Positions 1-9,174 of a DNA stretch of 64,000 bases are shown here, piece after piece; positions within the stretch are counted from its first letter, which is position 1; each line of letters begins with the position of its first letter. The stretch spans positions 703,882 to 767,881 of the forward strand of contig JJOH01000019.1 of NCBI GenBank assembly GCA_000696115.1, written 5' to 3'. The position numbers and the translations under genes were made by a program. The notes below the pieces were generated by a model. The model made no database searches. It saw nothing but the letters and a program-made list of their open reading frames with translations, and was not told the DNA's origin. This DNA is from Streptomyces olindensis (lineage in GTDB: Bacteria; Actinomycetota; Actinomycetes; Streptomycetales; Streptomycetaceae).

Positions 1-1
1 G

Positions 2-505
2 CGGACCGGGGCGGACCTGCCCGAGCTGGTGGAGTGCGTCGACGACGCGCTGGCGCACTGGCTCCCCGACCAGTTCTGCACGGGCGTCCTGGCCCAGCTG
101 GACCTGGCCTCCGGGTTGCTGCGGTGGTGCAACTGCGGGCACCCCCCGCCGCTGCTCATCCGCGACCAGCGGCTGCACGTGGACGCCATGCGGCGCGAGC
201 CGGATCCGCCGATGGGGCTGCCGTCCCTGCTCGCCGGGCGGCAGCGGCAGACGCACGAGATCGCGCTGAAGCCCGGCGACCGGGTGCTGATGTACACCGA
301 CGGGGTGACCGAGGCCCGGGGCAGCGACGGCGGCGAGTTCGGTCTCGAACAGTTCGCCGACTACATCATCCGGGCGATGGCGGCGGGCGAGCTGGCGCCC
401 GAGACGCTGCGCCGGCTCATCCACTCCATCCTGGACTCGCCCACCAGCCGGCTGCGGGACGACGCGACCATCCTGATGTTCGAGTGGACGCCGCCGACCC
501 GGTGA
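2..505 (+). CDS. PP2C/SpoIIE-type serine phosphatase, C-terminal part (cut by window edge)
   Basis: The frame is open to the first base of the window, so the true start lies upstream; about 167 residues are visible. They match the end of a SpoIIE-like PPM phosphatase domain. A GHPPPLLI stretch is followed by the metal-binding segment VLMYTDGVTEAR, and the protein ends with the RDDATILMFEW motif that closes this fold. In Streptomyces such proteins usually sit at the C-terminus of PAS or GAF sensor proteins and dephosphorylate anti-sigma-factor antagonists; the sensor part is not visible here. It converges with the glycosylase gene at 535, leaving 29 bases between the stops. A near-perfect 10-bp palindrome (519-538, one mismatch) overlaps that gap and may act as a weak two-way terminator. 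The family call is firm; the signalling partner is unknown. Confidence 0.85.
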   Translation, partial: RTGADLPELVECVDDALAHWLPDQFCTGVLAQLDLASGLLRWCNCGHPPPLLIRDQRLHVDAMRREPDPPMGLPSLLAGRQRQTHEIALKPGDRVLMYTDGVTEARGSDGGEFGLEQFADYIIRAMAAGELAPETLRRLIHSILDSPTSRLRDDATILMFEWTPPTR

Positions 506-534
506 TGCCGCCGACCCGGTGACGCGGGCCCGGG

Positions 535-1398
535 TCACTTCAGCAGGCGGGACATCCTGCGGTCCGCCAGCGGCTTCCCGCCCGTCTGGCAGGTCGGGCA
601 GTACTGCAGCGAGGAGTCGCTGAAGGACACCTCGCGGATGGTGTCGCCGCACACCGGGCAGGGCTCGCCGGTGCGGCCGTGGACGCGCAGGCCGCTCTTC
701 TTCTCGGCCTTCAGCCGCCCGGCCGCCACGCCCCGGGAGCGCTCGACCGCCTCGGTGAGCGTGTCGCGCAGGGCCGTGTACAGCCGCCCGGTCTCCGCCT
801 CGGTCAGGGACGCGGCCAGCTTGAAGGGCGACATCCTCGCGGCGTGCAGGATCTCGTCGCTGTAGGCGTTGCCCACGCCCGCGATCAGGCTCTGGTCGCG
901 CAGCGCCCCCTTGAGCTGCCGCCGCTCACCGGACAGCAGCCCGGCGAGGCGCGCCTCGTCGAAGTCGTCGGCGAGCGGGTCCGGGCCGAGCCGGGACACG
1001 CCCGGCACCTCCTGCGGATCCCCGACGACGTACACCGCGAGCCGCTTCTGCGTGCCGGCCTCCGTCAGGTCGAAGCCGGCGCCGGTCTCCAGGGCCACGC
1101 GCAGGGCGAGGGGGCCCTTGCCGGGGCGGGGCGGGCCGTCGGGGAGGCGGTCCTTCCAGTGCAGCCAGCCCGCGCGGGCCAGATGCGTCACGAAGTGCGG
1201 GCCCTCCGCGGTCCCGATGTCGAGGAACTTGCCGTACCGGCGCACGGCGGTCACCTCGCGGCCCTCCAGCGCGGACAGCGGCGGGTCGTAGGTCTTCAGG
1301 ACGCTGATCGCCACGGGCAGCACCCGTACGATCTCGTGGCCGACGAGGTGCTCGGTGAGGAAGTCCTTGAGCGCCTCGACCTCGGGGAGTTCCGGCAT
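535..1398 (-). CDS. Fpg/Nei family DNA glycosylase
   Basis: This is a 287-residue base-excision repair glycosylase/AP lyase. It opens with MPELPEVE, so after Met removal Pro and Glu form the catalytic N-terminus. The beta-strand lysine is seen in RRYGKFLDI near residue 57. A helix-two-turn-helix segment IAGVGNAYSDEIL follows in the second half, and a C-terminal zinc finger CPVC...CPTC ends the protein. Length is normal for the family. In the finger, the segment between the cysteine pairs reads SFSDSSLQYC, without the GGR[ST] arginine of classical MutM/Fpg. The enzyme may therefore belong to an actinobacterial subgroup with different lesion preference. The start is the ATG at 1398 because PELPEVE must be at the N-terminus. 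The next gene upstream on this strand ends 22 bases away. Confidence 0.9.
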   Translation of the reverse strand: MPELPEVEALKDFLTEHLVGHEIVRVLPVAISVLKTYDPPLSALEGREVTAVRRYGKFLDIGTAEGPHFVTHLARAGWLHWKDRLPDGPPRPGKGPLALRVALETGAGFDLTEAGTQKRLAVYVVGDPQEVPGVSRLGPDPLADDFDEARLAGLLSGERRQLKGALRDQSLIAGVGNAYSDEILHAARMSPFKLAASLTEAETGRLYTALRDTLTEAVERSRGVAAGRLKAEKKSGLRVHGRTGEPCPVCGDTIREVSFSDSSLQYCPTCQTGGKPLADRRMSRLLK

Positions 1399-1420
1399 AG
1401 GTCCAGAGTGCCACGTGGGG

Positions 1421-3509
1421 TCAGTCGTGGTCCGGCACCACGAACTCGCACCAGACGGCCTTGCCCCCGCCCCGGGCCTCCACGCCCCACACGTCGGTGA
1501 GCAGCTCGACCAGCAGCAGGCCCCGCCCGGAGACGCCCGAGTCGCCCGCCTCGCGGCGGCGCGGCAGGGCGCTGGAGGAGTCCTCGACCTCGACGCGCAG
1601 CCGGACCTCGGAGCCGGTGAGGGCCCGCAGGGTGACGATGGCGGAGCCCTCGGTGTGCATCAGGGCGTTGGTGATCAGCTCGTCGGCGACCAGCTCGATC
1701 TCGTCGGCGCGGTCCCGGGCTCCCCAGGCGGCGACCGCGGTCCGGATCATGTGCCGGGCCTCGGCCAGGGCCGCCGGGTCGCCGGGGGCCACGTGCCGCT
1801 GGAGCCGGCGGCCGGACTGCGGGCCGTCCGGGCCGCGCCGGCGCAGCAGGAGCAGCGCCACGTCGTCGTCGCCGCCGCGCTCGGCGGCCACGTCGATGAG
1901 CCGGTCGGCGAGGTCCCGTACGTCGTCGGGGCCGGTGTCGACGAGCGCGGTGAGGGTGCGCATGCCGTCGTCGAGGTCGGCGCCGGGCTGCTCCACGAGG
2001 CCGTCGGTGCACAGCAGCAGTGTGTCGCCGGGGTCGAGCTCCATGGTGCCCACCGGGTAGTCGAGGCGGCCGAACTCGGCGGACAGCCCGAGCGGCAGGC
2101 CGCCCGGGACGGTGACGCGGCGGCAGGAGCCGTCGGGGCTCCGCACGAGCGGGTCGATGTGCCCGGCCCGGACCATCTGGAGGACGCCCGTGGACAGGTC
2201 GGCCTCGGCGTAGAGGCAGGTGGCGGAGCGGTCGGTGTCGAGTTCGTGCAGGAAGACGGAGGCGCGGGCCATGACGGTGGCCGGGGGGTGCCCCTCGGCG
2301 GCGTAGGCGCGCAGCACGATGCGCAACTGGCCCATGACGGCGGCCGCGTGGGTGTCGTGGCCCTGGACGTCGCCGATGACGGCGCCGACCCGGCCGCCGG
2401 GCAGCGGGATCAGGTCGTACCAGTCGCCGCCGATGTCCCGGCCGACGGATCCGCCGATGGTGGCGGCGCGGTAGCGGACGGCGACGTCGGCACCGGGCAC
2501 GCTGGGGATGGTCCGGGGCAGCATGGCCTGCTGGAGGCCCTGCGCGAGGTCCATCTCCTGCTCGTAGAACATGGCCCGCTGCAGGCTCTGCGCGATGCTG
2601 CTGCCGAGGGCGACGAGGATGTTGCGCTCCTCGGAGGTGAAGCCGCGCCGGTCGCTGTAGAGCAGGCCCATGGCGCCGATCGGCCGGGCCTGGACGATGA
2701 GCGGCAGATAGGCGGCCGAGGTGATGTTCAGGTCGGTGATGTGCGGCCACAGGATCGGGTAGCGCTCGGCGAACTCCTCGGGCGACTCGATGAAGCACGG
2801 GCCGAGGGTCCGTACGGCCTCGCTCATCGGGTAGGGCTCGTCGATGCGGGTGACGCGGGTGCCGGGCACGAAGCTGTCCCGCGGGTCCCTCGGCGACCAG
2901 GCGGATGCGGCCGGCCTCGACCAGGCCCATGACGAGGCTGGTGGCGCCCAGGTGGGTGAGGCCGTGGGTGTCCTTGAGGACGTCGATGACGTCCTGGACG
3001 GTCCGGGCGTGGGCAAGGGCGGCCGTGGTGAGTTCGACGACGTTGGTCTGCTCGCGGCGGGCCTCGTCCCGGTCGGCCTGGTCGCGCCGGGCGTCGATCT
3101 CGCCGAGCTCCTGGGTGGCGTCCCGGACGATGCCGATGATGCGGCGGGGCCGCCCGGTCTCGTCGCGCCGGATGTAGCCCTGGGTGTGGGTCCAGCGCAG
3201 GGTGCCGTCGCGGCGGCGGATGCGGAAATAGGCGCCGTAGTTCTCGCTGCCGTCCTTCAGGGCCTGGGAGACGGCGGTGTCCAGGCGCCGGGCCTCGCCG
3301 GGCGGGACGCGCCGGGAGAGGGTCTCGGGGTGGTCGTCGTACTCGTCGGGGCGCACGTCGAAGACCTCGTGGGCCTGCGCGTCCATCTGCATCAGGCCGG
3401 TGTCCAGATCCCAGTCGAAGCTGCCCATCCGGTTGAGCGCGAGGATCGGGTCCGGGTGGGCGGGCCAGTCGTCCGGGAGGGACAGGGCGCTCGCTCCCCG
3501 ATCAGCCAT
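1421..3509 (-). pseudogene. PAS-GAF-SpoIIE phosphatase-HATPase sensor protein, interrupted by an apparent frameshift
   Basis: Two overlapping frames together encode one protein of about 695 residues. The frame starting at the ATG at 3509 gives a PAS domain (FDWDLDTGLMQMDAQAHEVFDV, then the PAC segment RIRRRDGTLRWTHTQG), a linker helix and the first part of a GAF domain (LGATSLVMGLVEAGRIRLV). At about 2878-2880 the sense moves to the other frame. That frame continues the GAF domain (DSFVPGTRVTRIDEPYPMSE), then a SpoIIE phosphatase (GGDWYDL, GDVQGHD, CTDGLVE, GGDDDVALL) and a HATPase_c kinase-like domain (ELVADELITNALMHT, GRGLLLVELL), ending at 1421. One extra G in the GGG run would restore a continuous frame. 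This could be a real mutation or a base-calling error; an intact protein would be a typical Streptomyces stress-signalling regulator. It lies 22 bases from the glycosylase gene. Confidence 0.8.
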
Positions 3510-3586
3510 GGGCCCACCTTGCCAGGATTCGTCCGATTCTTCGACCGGATGTGCCGAGTGTACGAGCCACCCGTCCGGGGCGGCCC

Positions 3587-4720
3587 TCAGTTACTGAAGA
3601 CGTCCGTGGGGCTGCCGAAGATGCTGTCGGTGGCCGGTTCATCGGGAATCAGCCCGCCGCCGTCGGGCAGGTCGGGGCTGTCCGGGACGGCTTCGGGGCC
3701 GACCTCGCCGGGATCCTCGGGGTCCGGATCGCCGGGGTCCTCAGGCTCCGGGTCACCGGGGCCCTCCGGGGCCGGTTCGTCCGGGGGCGGGTCGGTCTCG
3801 TCCGGCGGGAGCGGGGCGGAGTCGTCGGTCAGGCCCGTGCCCCGGGACGCGTCCGGGTCACGCGGCAGGGCGTCCGGCCCGCCCGGGGCGACGGACGCGG
3901 GCGCCGACGCCACGGGGGTTCCCGTCGCCCACACCGGCGGCGGCAGGACCCGGTCGTGCCGCACGTCGTGCCCGGCGCGCCGTTCGATCCAAATGCGGGC
4001 GGCGACGTCGACGATCGTGAAGTCGGTGACCGCCCGCGGCGCCGGGGTCACGACGATCACCTCGCCGGGGCGGTAGCCGGGCCACGGAGTGCCTTGGGTG
4101 ACCGGTGTGCCGCGCATCGCCGCCGGCGGGAGCAGCGGGTTGCCGCAGGCGCAGCGGACGCGCGGCACGCCCCGGTCGTCGACCAGGACCGCGGTGCCCG
4201 CCTGGAGGACGGACTGGTAGCCGTCGGCCCGTCCGGCGCGGTAGCCGTGGCCGGTGACGCGGGTGTCGACGCGCAGCACGACCGGGGTCAGGGCGCGCAC
4301 GTGGTCGCCGAGGGCTGCCGGGGAGACGCCCGCGACGCGGGCGAAGGCGCGGGCCCTGGCCCGGTCGCGGGTGAGGTGGCCGATCTGCCGGCCGATGTCG
4401 CAGCTGCCGGTCCGTTCGATGCCGCCGTACAGGCCGGGTGTCGCGCCGGAGAGGGTGCGCAGTCCGCTCAGGGCGGCGGAGACCCGGGCGGAACCGTCCG
4501 CCGTCCGCGGCGTTCGCGGGGCGGGAGGCGGGGTAGCCGTCGTGGTGGCCGTGGAGTCGGTGAAGGGGTCCGGCCCCCGGTCCGCGGCCGGCAGGAGGAC
4601 GAGCGCTCCGCCGGTGCCCGCGTCGTCGTCGCGGTCGCCGGCGCCGCCACCGCAGCCCGTGAGGAGGAGCGCCGCCGTGAGTGCGCAGGATGTGACGAAG
4701 GCCCCCGTCGGTGTCCGCAC
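3587..4720 (-). CDS. Secreted lipoprotein of unknown function with acidic proline-rich tail
   Basis: The 377-residue product begins with a lipoprotein signal peptide (MRTPTGAFVTSCALTAALLLTGC, lipobox LLTGC), so it should be anchored to the outer face of the membrane. Residues of about 75-265 form the conserved part: YGGIERTGSCD, a paired-cysteine segment VRCACGNPLLPP, a GYRPGEVIVV strand and IWIERRAG. I recognise this arrangement from a family of Streptomyces lipoproteins (I believe catalogued as DUF6777) but know no function for it. The last ~100 residues are rich in Pro, Asp, Glu and Gly with repeated DPEDPGDP-like units and are probably disordered. It is monocistronic. Its promoter lies in the 150-base divergent gap shared with the gene at 4871. 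Confidence 0.75.
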   Translation of the reverse strand: MRTPTGAFVTSCALTAALLLTGCGGGAGDRDDDAGTGGALVLLPAADRGPDPFTDSTATTTATPPPAPRTPRTADGSARVSAALSGLRTLSGATPGLYGGIERTGSCDIGRQIGHLTRDRARARAFARVAGVSPAALGDHVRALTPVVLRVDTRVTGHGYRAGRADGYQSVLQAGTAVLVDDRGVPRVRCACGNPLLPPAAMRGTPVTQGTPWPGYRPGEVIVVTPAPRAVTDFTIVDVAARIWIERRAGHDVRHDRVLPPPVWATGTPVASAPASVAPGGPDALPRDPDASRGTGLTDDSAPLPPDETDPPPDEPAPEGPGDPEPEDPGDPDPEDPGEVGPEAVPDSPDLPDGGGLIPDEPATDSIFGSPTDVFSN

Positions 4721-4870
4721 CTCGTCCTCCCGCCCACCTCGTCACCACTCGGGCATGTCAGGCAATGCGTCACTATTGTTTGCTTCGCTCACTCGGGTCA
4801 CGCAACCGGAGCGGCGGCACACGGAGCGTGACCCCGGGGTCCGGCGTCGCAGGGGAAGGAGCGCACGGCC

Positions 4871-6292
4871 GTGGACTGGTTCACCGCGTCCGACTACTGG
4901 CTGACCCGGCTGGTCTTCCAGCGGGCGCTGGCCGCCGTGTACCTGGTGGCGTTCCTGACGGCGGCGCTCCAGTTCCGCGCGCTGATCGGGCGGCGCGGCA
5001 TGCTGCCGGTGCCGCGGTTCGTCGAGCGGGTGCCGTTCAAGCGGGCGCCGAGCCTGTTCCAGCTGCACTACTCGGACGGCTTCTTCGCGCTCTGCGCCTG
5101 GGCGGGCTGCGCGGTGTCGGCGGCGCTGCTGGCCGGGCTGGACGCGCTGCTGCCGCTGTGGGGCGGCATGCTGCTGTGGCTGGTGCCGTGGGTGCTGTAC
5201 CTGTCGATCGTCAACGTCGGCCAGACCTGGTACTCGTTCGGCTGGGAGTCGCTGCTGCTGGAGGTGGGCTTCCTCGCCGTGTTCCTCGGCAACGACGAGG
5301 TGGCGCCGCCGCTCGTGGTGCTGTTCCTGCTGCGGTGGATCCTGTTCCGGGTGGAGTTCGGCGCGGGGCTGATCAAGATGCGCGGGGACGAGTGCTGGCG
5401 GAAGCTGACGTGCCTGGACCACCATCACGAGACCCAGCCGATGCCGGGTCCGCTGAGCTGGTTCTTCCACCATCTGCCCGGGCCCGTGCACCGCGTCGAG
5501 GTGGCCGCGAACCACGTCACCCAGCTCGTGGTGCCGTTCCTGCTGTTCGCCCCGCAGCCGGTGGCGACGGCCGCCGCGTCGCTGATGATCGTCACCCAGC
5601 TGTGGCTGGTGCTGTCGGGCAACTTCTCCTGGCTGAACTGGATCACGATCGTGCTGGCGCTGTCGGCGGTGCGGTTCCCGGCCGATCCGCCGGACGTGCC
5701 GGACGCGCCGCTGTGGTACGTCGTCGTGGTGCTCGCGGTGGCCGCGCTGCTGGTGGGCCTCAGCTACCAGCCGGTGCGCAACATGCTCTCCCGCCGCCAG
5801 GTGATGAACCGCTCCTTCGACCCGCTGCATCTGGTCAACACCTACGGGGCGTTCGGCAGCGTGAGCCGGGTGCGGTACGAGGTGGTGGTCGAGGGGACGT
5901 CGGACGACGTGCCGCGGGAGGACTCGGACTGGCGGGAGTACGAGTTCAAGGGCAAGCCGGGCGATCCCCGGCGCTGGCCGCGCCAGTTCGCGCCCTACCA
6001 CCTGCGGCTCGACTGGCTGATGTGGTTCGCGGCCCTCTCCCCCGCGTACGCCGGGTCCTGGTTCGGCGCGCTGGTGGAGCGGTTGCTGGAGAACGACCGG
6101 GACACGCTGAAACTGCTGCGGTGCTCGCCGTTCCCGCCGGACGAGCCGCCGCGATACGTGCGCGCCCGCCTGTTCCGCTACCGCTACACGACCTGGCGGG
6201 AGCTGCGGGAGACGGGCGCGTGCTGGGAGCGGACGTATGTGCGGGAGTACCTGCCGCCGACGCGGCTGTCGGAGGTCGTTCAGAGGCCGTAG
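4871..6292 (+). CDS. Lipase maturation factor family membrane protein
   Basis: A 473-residue polytopic membrane protein with about seven hydrophobic segments in the first 300 residues. The family hallmarks are present: RRGMLPV near residue 45, SIVNVGQTWYSFGWESLLLE, RWILFRVEFGAGLIKMRGD followed by CWRKLTCLDHHHETQPMPGPLSW, and a soluble C-terminal part with YEFKGKPGDPRRWPRQFAPYHLRLDW. The vertebrate relative LMF1 helps fold lipases in the ER. Bacterial members lie in the plasma membrane and their client is not known. The GTG start at 4871 is chosen because GGAAGGA precedes it by about nine bases and it opens directly into the family sequence. Its 3' end overlaps the convergent amidohydrolase gene by 13 bases. 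Confidence 0.88.
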   Translation: MDWFTASDYWLTRLVFQRALAAVYLVAFLTAALQFRALIGRRGMLPVPRFVERVPFKRAPSLFQLHYSDGFFALCAWAGCAVSAALLAGLDALLPLWGGMLLWLVPWVLYLSIVNVGQTWYSFGWESLLLEVGFLAVFLGNDEVAPPLVVLFLLRWILFRVEFGAGLIKMRGDECWRKLTCLDHHHETQPMPGPLSWFFHHLPGPVHRVEVAANHVTQLVVPFLLFAPQPVATAAASLMIVTQLWLVLSGNFSWLNWITIVLALSAVRFPADPPDVPDAPLWYVVVVLAVAALLVGLSYQPVRNMLSRRQVMNRSFDPLHLVNTYGAFGSVSRVRYEVVVEGTSDDVPREDSDWREYEFKGKPGDPRRWPRQFAPYHLRLDWLMWFAALSPAYAGSWFGALVERLLENDRDTLKLLRCSPFPPDEPPRYVRARLFRYRYTTWRELRETGACWERTYVREYLPPTRLSEVVQRP

Positions 6293-7113
6293 ACGCGGGT
6301 GGCGGTGGTTTCGAGGATCTGTGCGTGGTCGTGCGGGTCGGTCAGCCGGCGTGTGGCGTCCAGCATGTCGCCGTACGTCGCCGCCAGGGTGGACACCGGC
6401 CAGTCCGAGCCGTACATCAGGCGGCCGGGTCCGAAGGCCTGAAGCGCCACGTCGGCGTACGGGCGCAGGTCCTCGACGGTCCAGGAGGCGTGGTCGGCCT
6501 CGGTGGCCAGGCCGGAGAGCTTGCCGACCGTGTTGGGCAGGGCGGCGAGGGCGCGCAGGCCGGACGCCCAGGGTTCGAGGGCGCCGGAGGCGACGGGCGG
6601 TTTGCCGAGGTGGTCGAGGACGAAGGTGAGGCCGGGCAGGGCGGCGGCGGCCCGGACGCAGGCGGGCAGTTGGTGCGGGAGCACCACCAGGTCGTAGACG
6701 AGCCCCGCGTCGGCGACGGCGGTCAGTCCCCGGCGTACGTCCGGGCGGAGCAGCCACTCGGGGTCCGGTTCGCCCTGGACCTGGTGGCGGATGCCCTTCA
6801 GGTACCGCCCGCCGGGGAGTTCCCGCAGCCGGGCGAGTTCGTCGGCGACGTCGGGGCGGGTGAGGTCGGTCCAGCCGACGACGCCCGCGACGAGGTCGTG
6901 TTCGTCGGCCAGGGCGAGGAACTCGGGGGTCTCCTCGGGCACGGTGATCGTCTGGACGAGGACCGTGCGGCCCACTCCGGCGGCTCTCGCCTCGGGTTCG
7001 AGGTCTTTGAGGGTGAAGTCGCGCCGGATCGGGGCGAGTTCGGGTCCGGTGATCCAGTCCTGGTCCCGGACGGACAGGTCCCACACGTGGTGGTGCGCGT
7101 CGGTCACGGTCAT
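6280..7113 (-). CDS. Amidohydrolase-fold lactonase, probable L-fuconolactonase
   Basis: A 277-residue TIM-barrel metallohydrolase of the amidohydrolase-2 group. The N-terminal DAHHHVWD gives the first metal ligands, DHLGKP follows past mid-protein, and GSDWPV supplies the late aspartate. Relatives open sugar-acid lactones such as L-fucono-1,5-lactone or L-rhamnono-lactone. In this operon that would hydrolyse the lactone made by the aldo/keto reductase encoded at 7424-8422. The ATG at 7113 shares an ATGA overlap with the stop of the mutarotase-like gene, which fixes the start and implies translational coupling. It is the last gene of the eight-gene sugar operon. The fold is certain; the exact sugar is inferred from neighbours. 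Confidence 0.85.
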   Translation of the reverse strand: MTVTDAHHHVWDLSVRDQDWITGPELAPIRRDFTLKDLEPEARAAGVGRTVLVQTITVPEETPEFLALADEHDLVAGVVGWTDLTRPDVADELARLRELPGGRYLKGIRHQVQGEPDPEWLLRPDVRRGLTAVADAGLVYDLVVLPHQLPACVRAAAALPGLTFVLDHLGKPPVASGALEPWASGLRALAALPNTVGKLSGLATEADHASWTVEDLRPYADVALQAFGPGRLMYGSDWPVSTLAATYGDMLDATRRLTDPHDHAQILETTATRVYGL

Positions 7114-7427
7114 GCCGGCAGCTCCCAGACGACGGGCAGGCCGGCGTCCGCGCCCTCGTCGGAGTAGTCGTGCACGACGTCGAGCAGCTCGGCCATGCGG
7201 GCCTGCCAGGCGACGTTGACCGGCAGTTTCTCCAGCTCGGCGAGGAGACGGGCGTAGTCCTCGCACTCCAGGACGTGGAACAGGTCGGTGCCGCTGCGCC
7301 AGATCGTCCAGGAGGTGGCGCCGGCGGCGCGGATGGCGTCGGTGAGTTCCTCGGGGACCTCGCGGTGGGCGGCCTCGTAGGCGGCGACGCGGTCGGCGCG
7401 GACCTTGGTGTGCAGGGCGACTCTCAT
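7110..7427 (-). CDS. L-rhamnose mutarotase family protein
   Basis: A 105-residue protein of the RhaM/DUF718 dimeric alpha-beta fold. It starts MRVALHTKVRADRVAAYEAAH, with the conserved histidine and tyrosine of the active site, followed by WTIWRSGTDLFHVLECEDY and an NVAWQARMAELL helix. Family members interconvert the alpha and beta anomers of 6-deoxy-sugars, supplying the form the dehydrogenase uses. Here it is flanked by the aldo/keto reductase and the lactonase with four-base ATGA overlaps on both sides. The substrate could be L-rhamnose or L-fucose. The dehydratase in the operon argues for L-fucose, or for both. Confidence 0.85.
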   Translation of the reverse strand: MRVALHTKVRADRVAAYEAAHREVPEELTDAIRAAGATSWTIWRSGTDLFHVLECEDYARLLAELEKLPVNVAWQARMAELLDVVHDYSDEGADAGLPVVWELPA

Positions 7428-8422
7428 GAGAGCTCCTTCGAGGAGGCCTCGGCGGGGACGGGGGCGTCGGCGGGCAGCAGGCCCTTGGCGCGCAGGTCCT
7501 GCCAGAAGGCGTCCGGCACCCGGGCGGCGAACTGGTGGGCGCAGTCGCGGACCTCGTGCGCGGAGCGGGCTCCGACGAGGACGCTGGCGACGGCCGGGTG
7601 GGCGGCGCAGAAGGCCAGGGCGGCGGCGCGCAGCGTGGTGCCGTGGCGGTCGGCGACGGACTTCAGCCGCAGGGCCCGCTGGACCAGCTCGGAGGGGGCG
7701 ATGCTGTAGTTGTAGCGGGCGCCCGGCTCGGGGTTGGCCAACAGGCCGGAGTTGAAGGCGCCGCCGATGACGACGGACGTGCCGCGTTCGTGGGCCGCGG
7801 GCAGCAGGTCGGTGAGGGCGCTCTGGTCGAGCAGGGTGTAGCGGCCGGCGCACAGCACCACGTCGACGTCGGTGTCGCGGACGAAGCGGGTGAGCATCTC
7901 CGACTGGTTCATGCCGGCGCCGATCGCGCCGACCACGCCCTCCGAGCGGAGCTTCTCCAGGGCCGGGTAGCCCTCGCGGAAGGCGGCTTCGGCGTGCTCG
8001 TCCGGGTCGTGGAGGTACACGATGTCCACCCGGTCCAGGCCGAGGCGTTCCAGGCTGGACTCCAGGGTGCGGCGGATGCCGTCGGCGCTGAAGTCCCACA
8101 CGCGCCGGTGGGTGGCGGGCACCGCGAAGCCGTGGGCGAGGTCGTCGCCGGTGCCGTGGGAGGGTTCGAGGCGGCGGCCCACCTTGGTGGAGACTGTGTA
8201 CCGGTCGCGGGGGTGGTCGCGCAGGGCGGCGCCGAGGCGGCGTTCGGAGAGGCCGAGGCCGTAGTGCGGGGCGGTGTCGAAGTAGCGGATGCCGCGCTGC
8301 CAGGCGGCTTCCACGGCCTCGTGGGCCTGCTCCTCGCCGACCTCGGTGTACAGGTTGGCGATGGCTGCGGCGCCGAAGGACAGGGCGCTGACCCGGACGC
8401 CGCTGCCGCCGAGCGGGTTCAC
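7424..8422 (-). CDS. Aldo/keto reductase, probable L-fucose dehydrogenase
   Basis: A 332-residue NAD(P)-dependent (beta/alpha)8 oxidoreductase. The tetrad region is visible: YFDTAPHYGLGLSERRLG (Asp, Tyr), VSTKVG (Lys) and IVYLHDPDEH (His). The cofactor phosphate-binding end is ASVLVGARSAHEV. Aldo/keto reductases in this type of operon oxidise L-fucose (or D-arabinose/L-galactose) at C1 to the lactone. The start is the GTG at 8422, within GTGA shared with the stop of the upstream SDR gene; the stop in turn overlaps the mutarotase ATG. Enzyme family is clear; substrate assignment depends on the pathway context. Confidence 0.85.
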   Translation of the reverse strand: MNPLGGSGVRVSALSFGAAAIANLYTEVGEEQAHEAVEAAWQRGIRYFDTAPHYGLGLSERRLGAALRDHPRDRYTVSTKVGRRLEPSHGTGDDLAHGFAVPATHRRVWDFSADGIRRTLESSLERLGLDRVDIVYLHDPDEHAEAAFREGYPALEKLRSEGVVGAIGAGMNQSEMLTRFVRDTDVDVVLCAGRYTLLDQSALTDLLPAAHERGTSVVIGGAFNSGLLANPEPGARYNYSIAPSELVQRALRLKSVADRHGTTLRAAALAFCAAHPAVASVLVGARSAHEVRDCAHQFAARVPDAFWQDLRAKGLLPADAPVPAEASSKELS

Positions 8423-9174
8423 CGGGCCACCGGGCGCAGCCGCAGACCCTGCATGCCGCCGTCGACGGCGAGCGCGGTGCCCGTGGTGGCTCCGGACAGG
8501 GGGCTCGCCAGGTACGCGATGGCGCCCGCCACCTCGGCCGGGGAGACCAGGCGGCCGGTGGGCTGGCGGGCCTCCAGGGCGGCGCGTTCGGCGGCCGGGT
8601 CGGGCGCGGCGTCGAGGAGACGGCCGACCCACGGGGTGTCGACCGTGCCCGGGTTGACGCAGTTGACGCGGATGCCCTCGCGGACGTGGTCGGCGGCCAT
8701 GGCGAGGGTCAGGGAGTACACGGCCCCCTTGGTGGCGCTGTACAGGGCGCGCTGCGGCAGGCCCGCGGTGGCGGCGATGGAGCAGGTGTTGACGATCGCC
8801 GCGTGGGCGGAGGCGCGCAGGTGGGGCAGGCAGGCGCGGGTGGTACGGACCATGCCGACGACGTTGACGTCGTAGACGCGGTGCCACTCGTCGTCGGGGT
8901 TGTCCTCGACGGTGCCCTGGGCGCCGATGCCCGCGTTGTTGACCAGGATGTCGAGGCCGCCGAGTTCCGCGACCGCCGCCGCGACGGCCGCCCGCACGGA
9001 CGTGTCGTCGGTGACGTCCGCGCGGTGGCCGAGGAGTGGCTTGCCGACCGGGGACGGGTCCAGGTCGAGGACGGCGACCTGGGCGCCGCGCTCGGCCAAG
9101 AGGTCCGCGGTGGCCCGGCCGATGCCGGAGGCACCGCCCGTCACCAGGGCCCTGAGACCCTCGAAGTCGCTCAT
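8419..9174 (-). CDS. SDR oxidoreductase, probable 2-keto-3-deoxy-L-fuconate dehydrogenase
   Basis: A classical 251-residue short-chain dehydrogenase. It has the cofactor motif TGGASGIG near residue 13, NNAG in ILVNNAGIG, the catalytic Ser in NTCSIAA, and YSATK for the Tyr/Lys pair. The C-terminal signature is LAVDGGMQG. In the non-phosphorylative fucose pathway an SDR oxidises 2-keto-3-deoxy-fuconate after the dehydratase step; gene order here (dehydratase then SDR) fits that role. The ATG at 9174 overlaps the dehydratase stop (ATGA). It could instead act on the free sugar, with the aldo/keto reductase doing another step. Confidence 0.85.
   Translation of the reverse strand: MSDFEGLRALVTGGASGIGRATADLLAERGAQVAVLDLDPSPVGKPLLGHRADVTDDTSVRAAVAAAVAELGGLDILVNNAGIGAQGTVEDNPDDEWHRVYDVNVVGMVRTTRACLPHLRASAHAAIVNTCSIAATAGLPQRALYSATKGAVYSLTLAMAADHVREGIRVNCVNPGTVDTPWVGRLLDAAPDPAAERAALEARQPTGRLVSPAEVAGAIAYLASPLSGATTGTALAVDGGMQGLRLRPVAR

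Noticed and set aside
490..523. 17-base direct repeat (GCCGCCGACCCGGTGAT-like) at the end of the first gene
   Set aside because: Only two copies across a stop codon; no function or mobility is implied.
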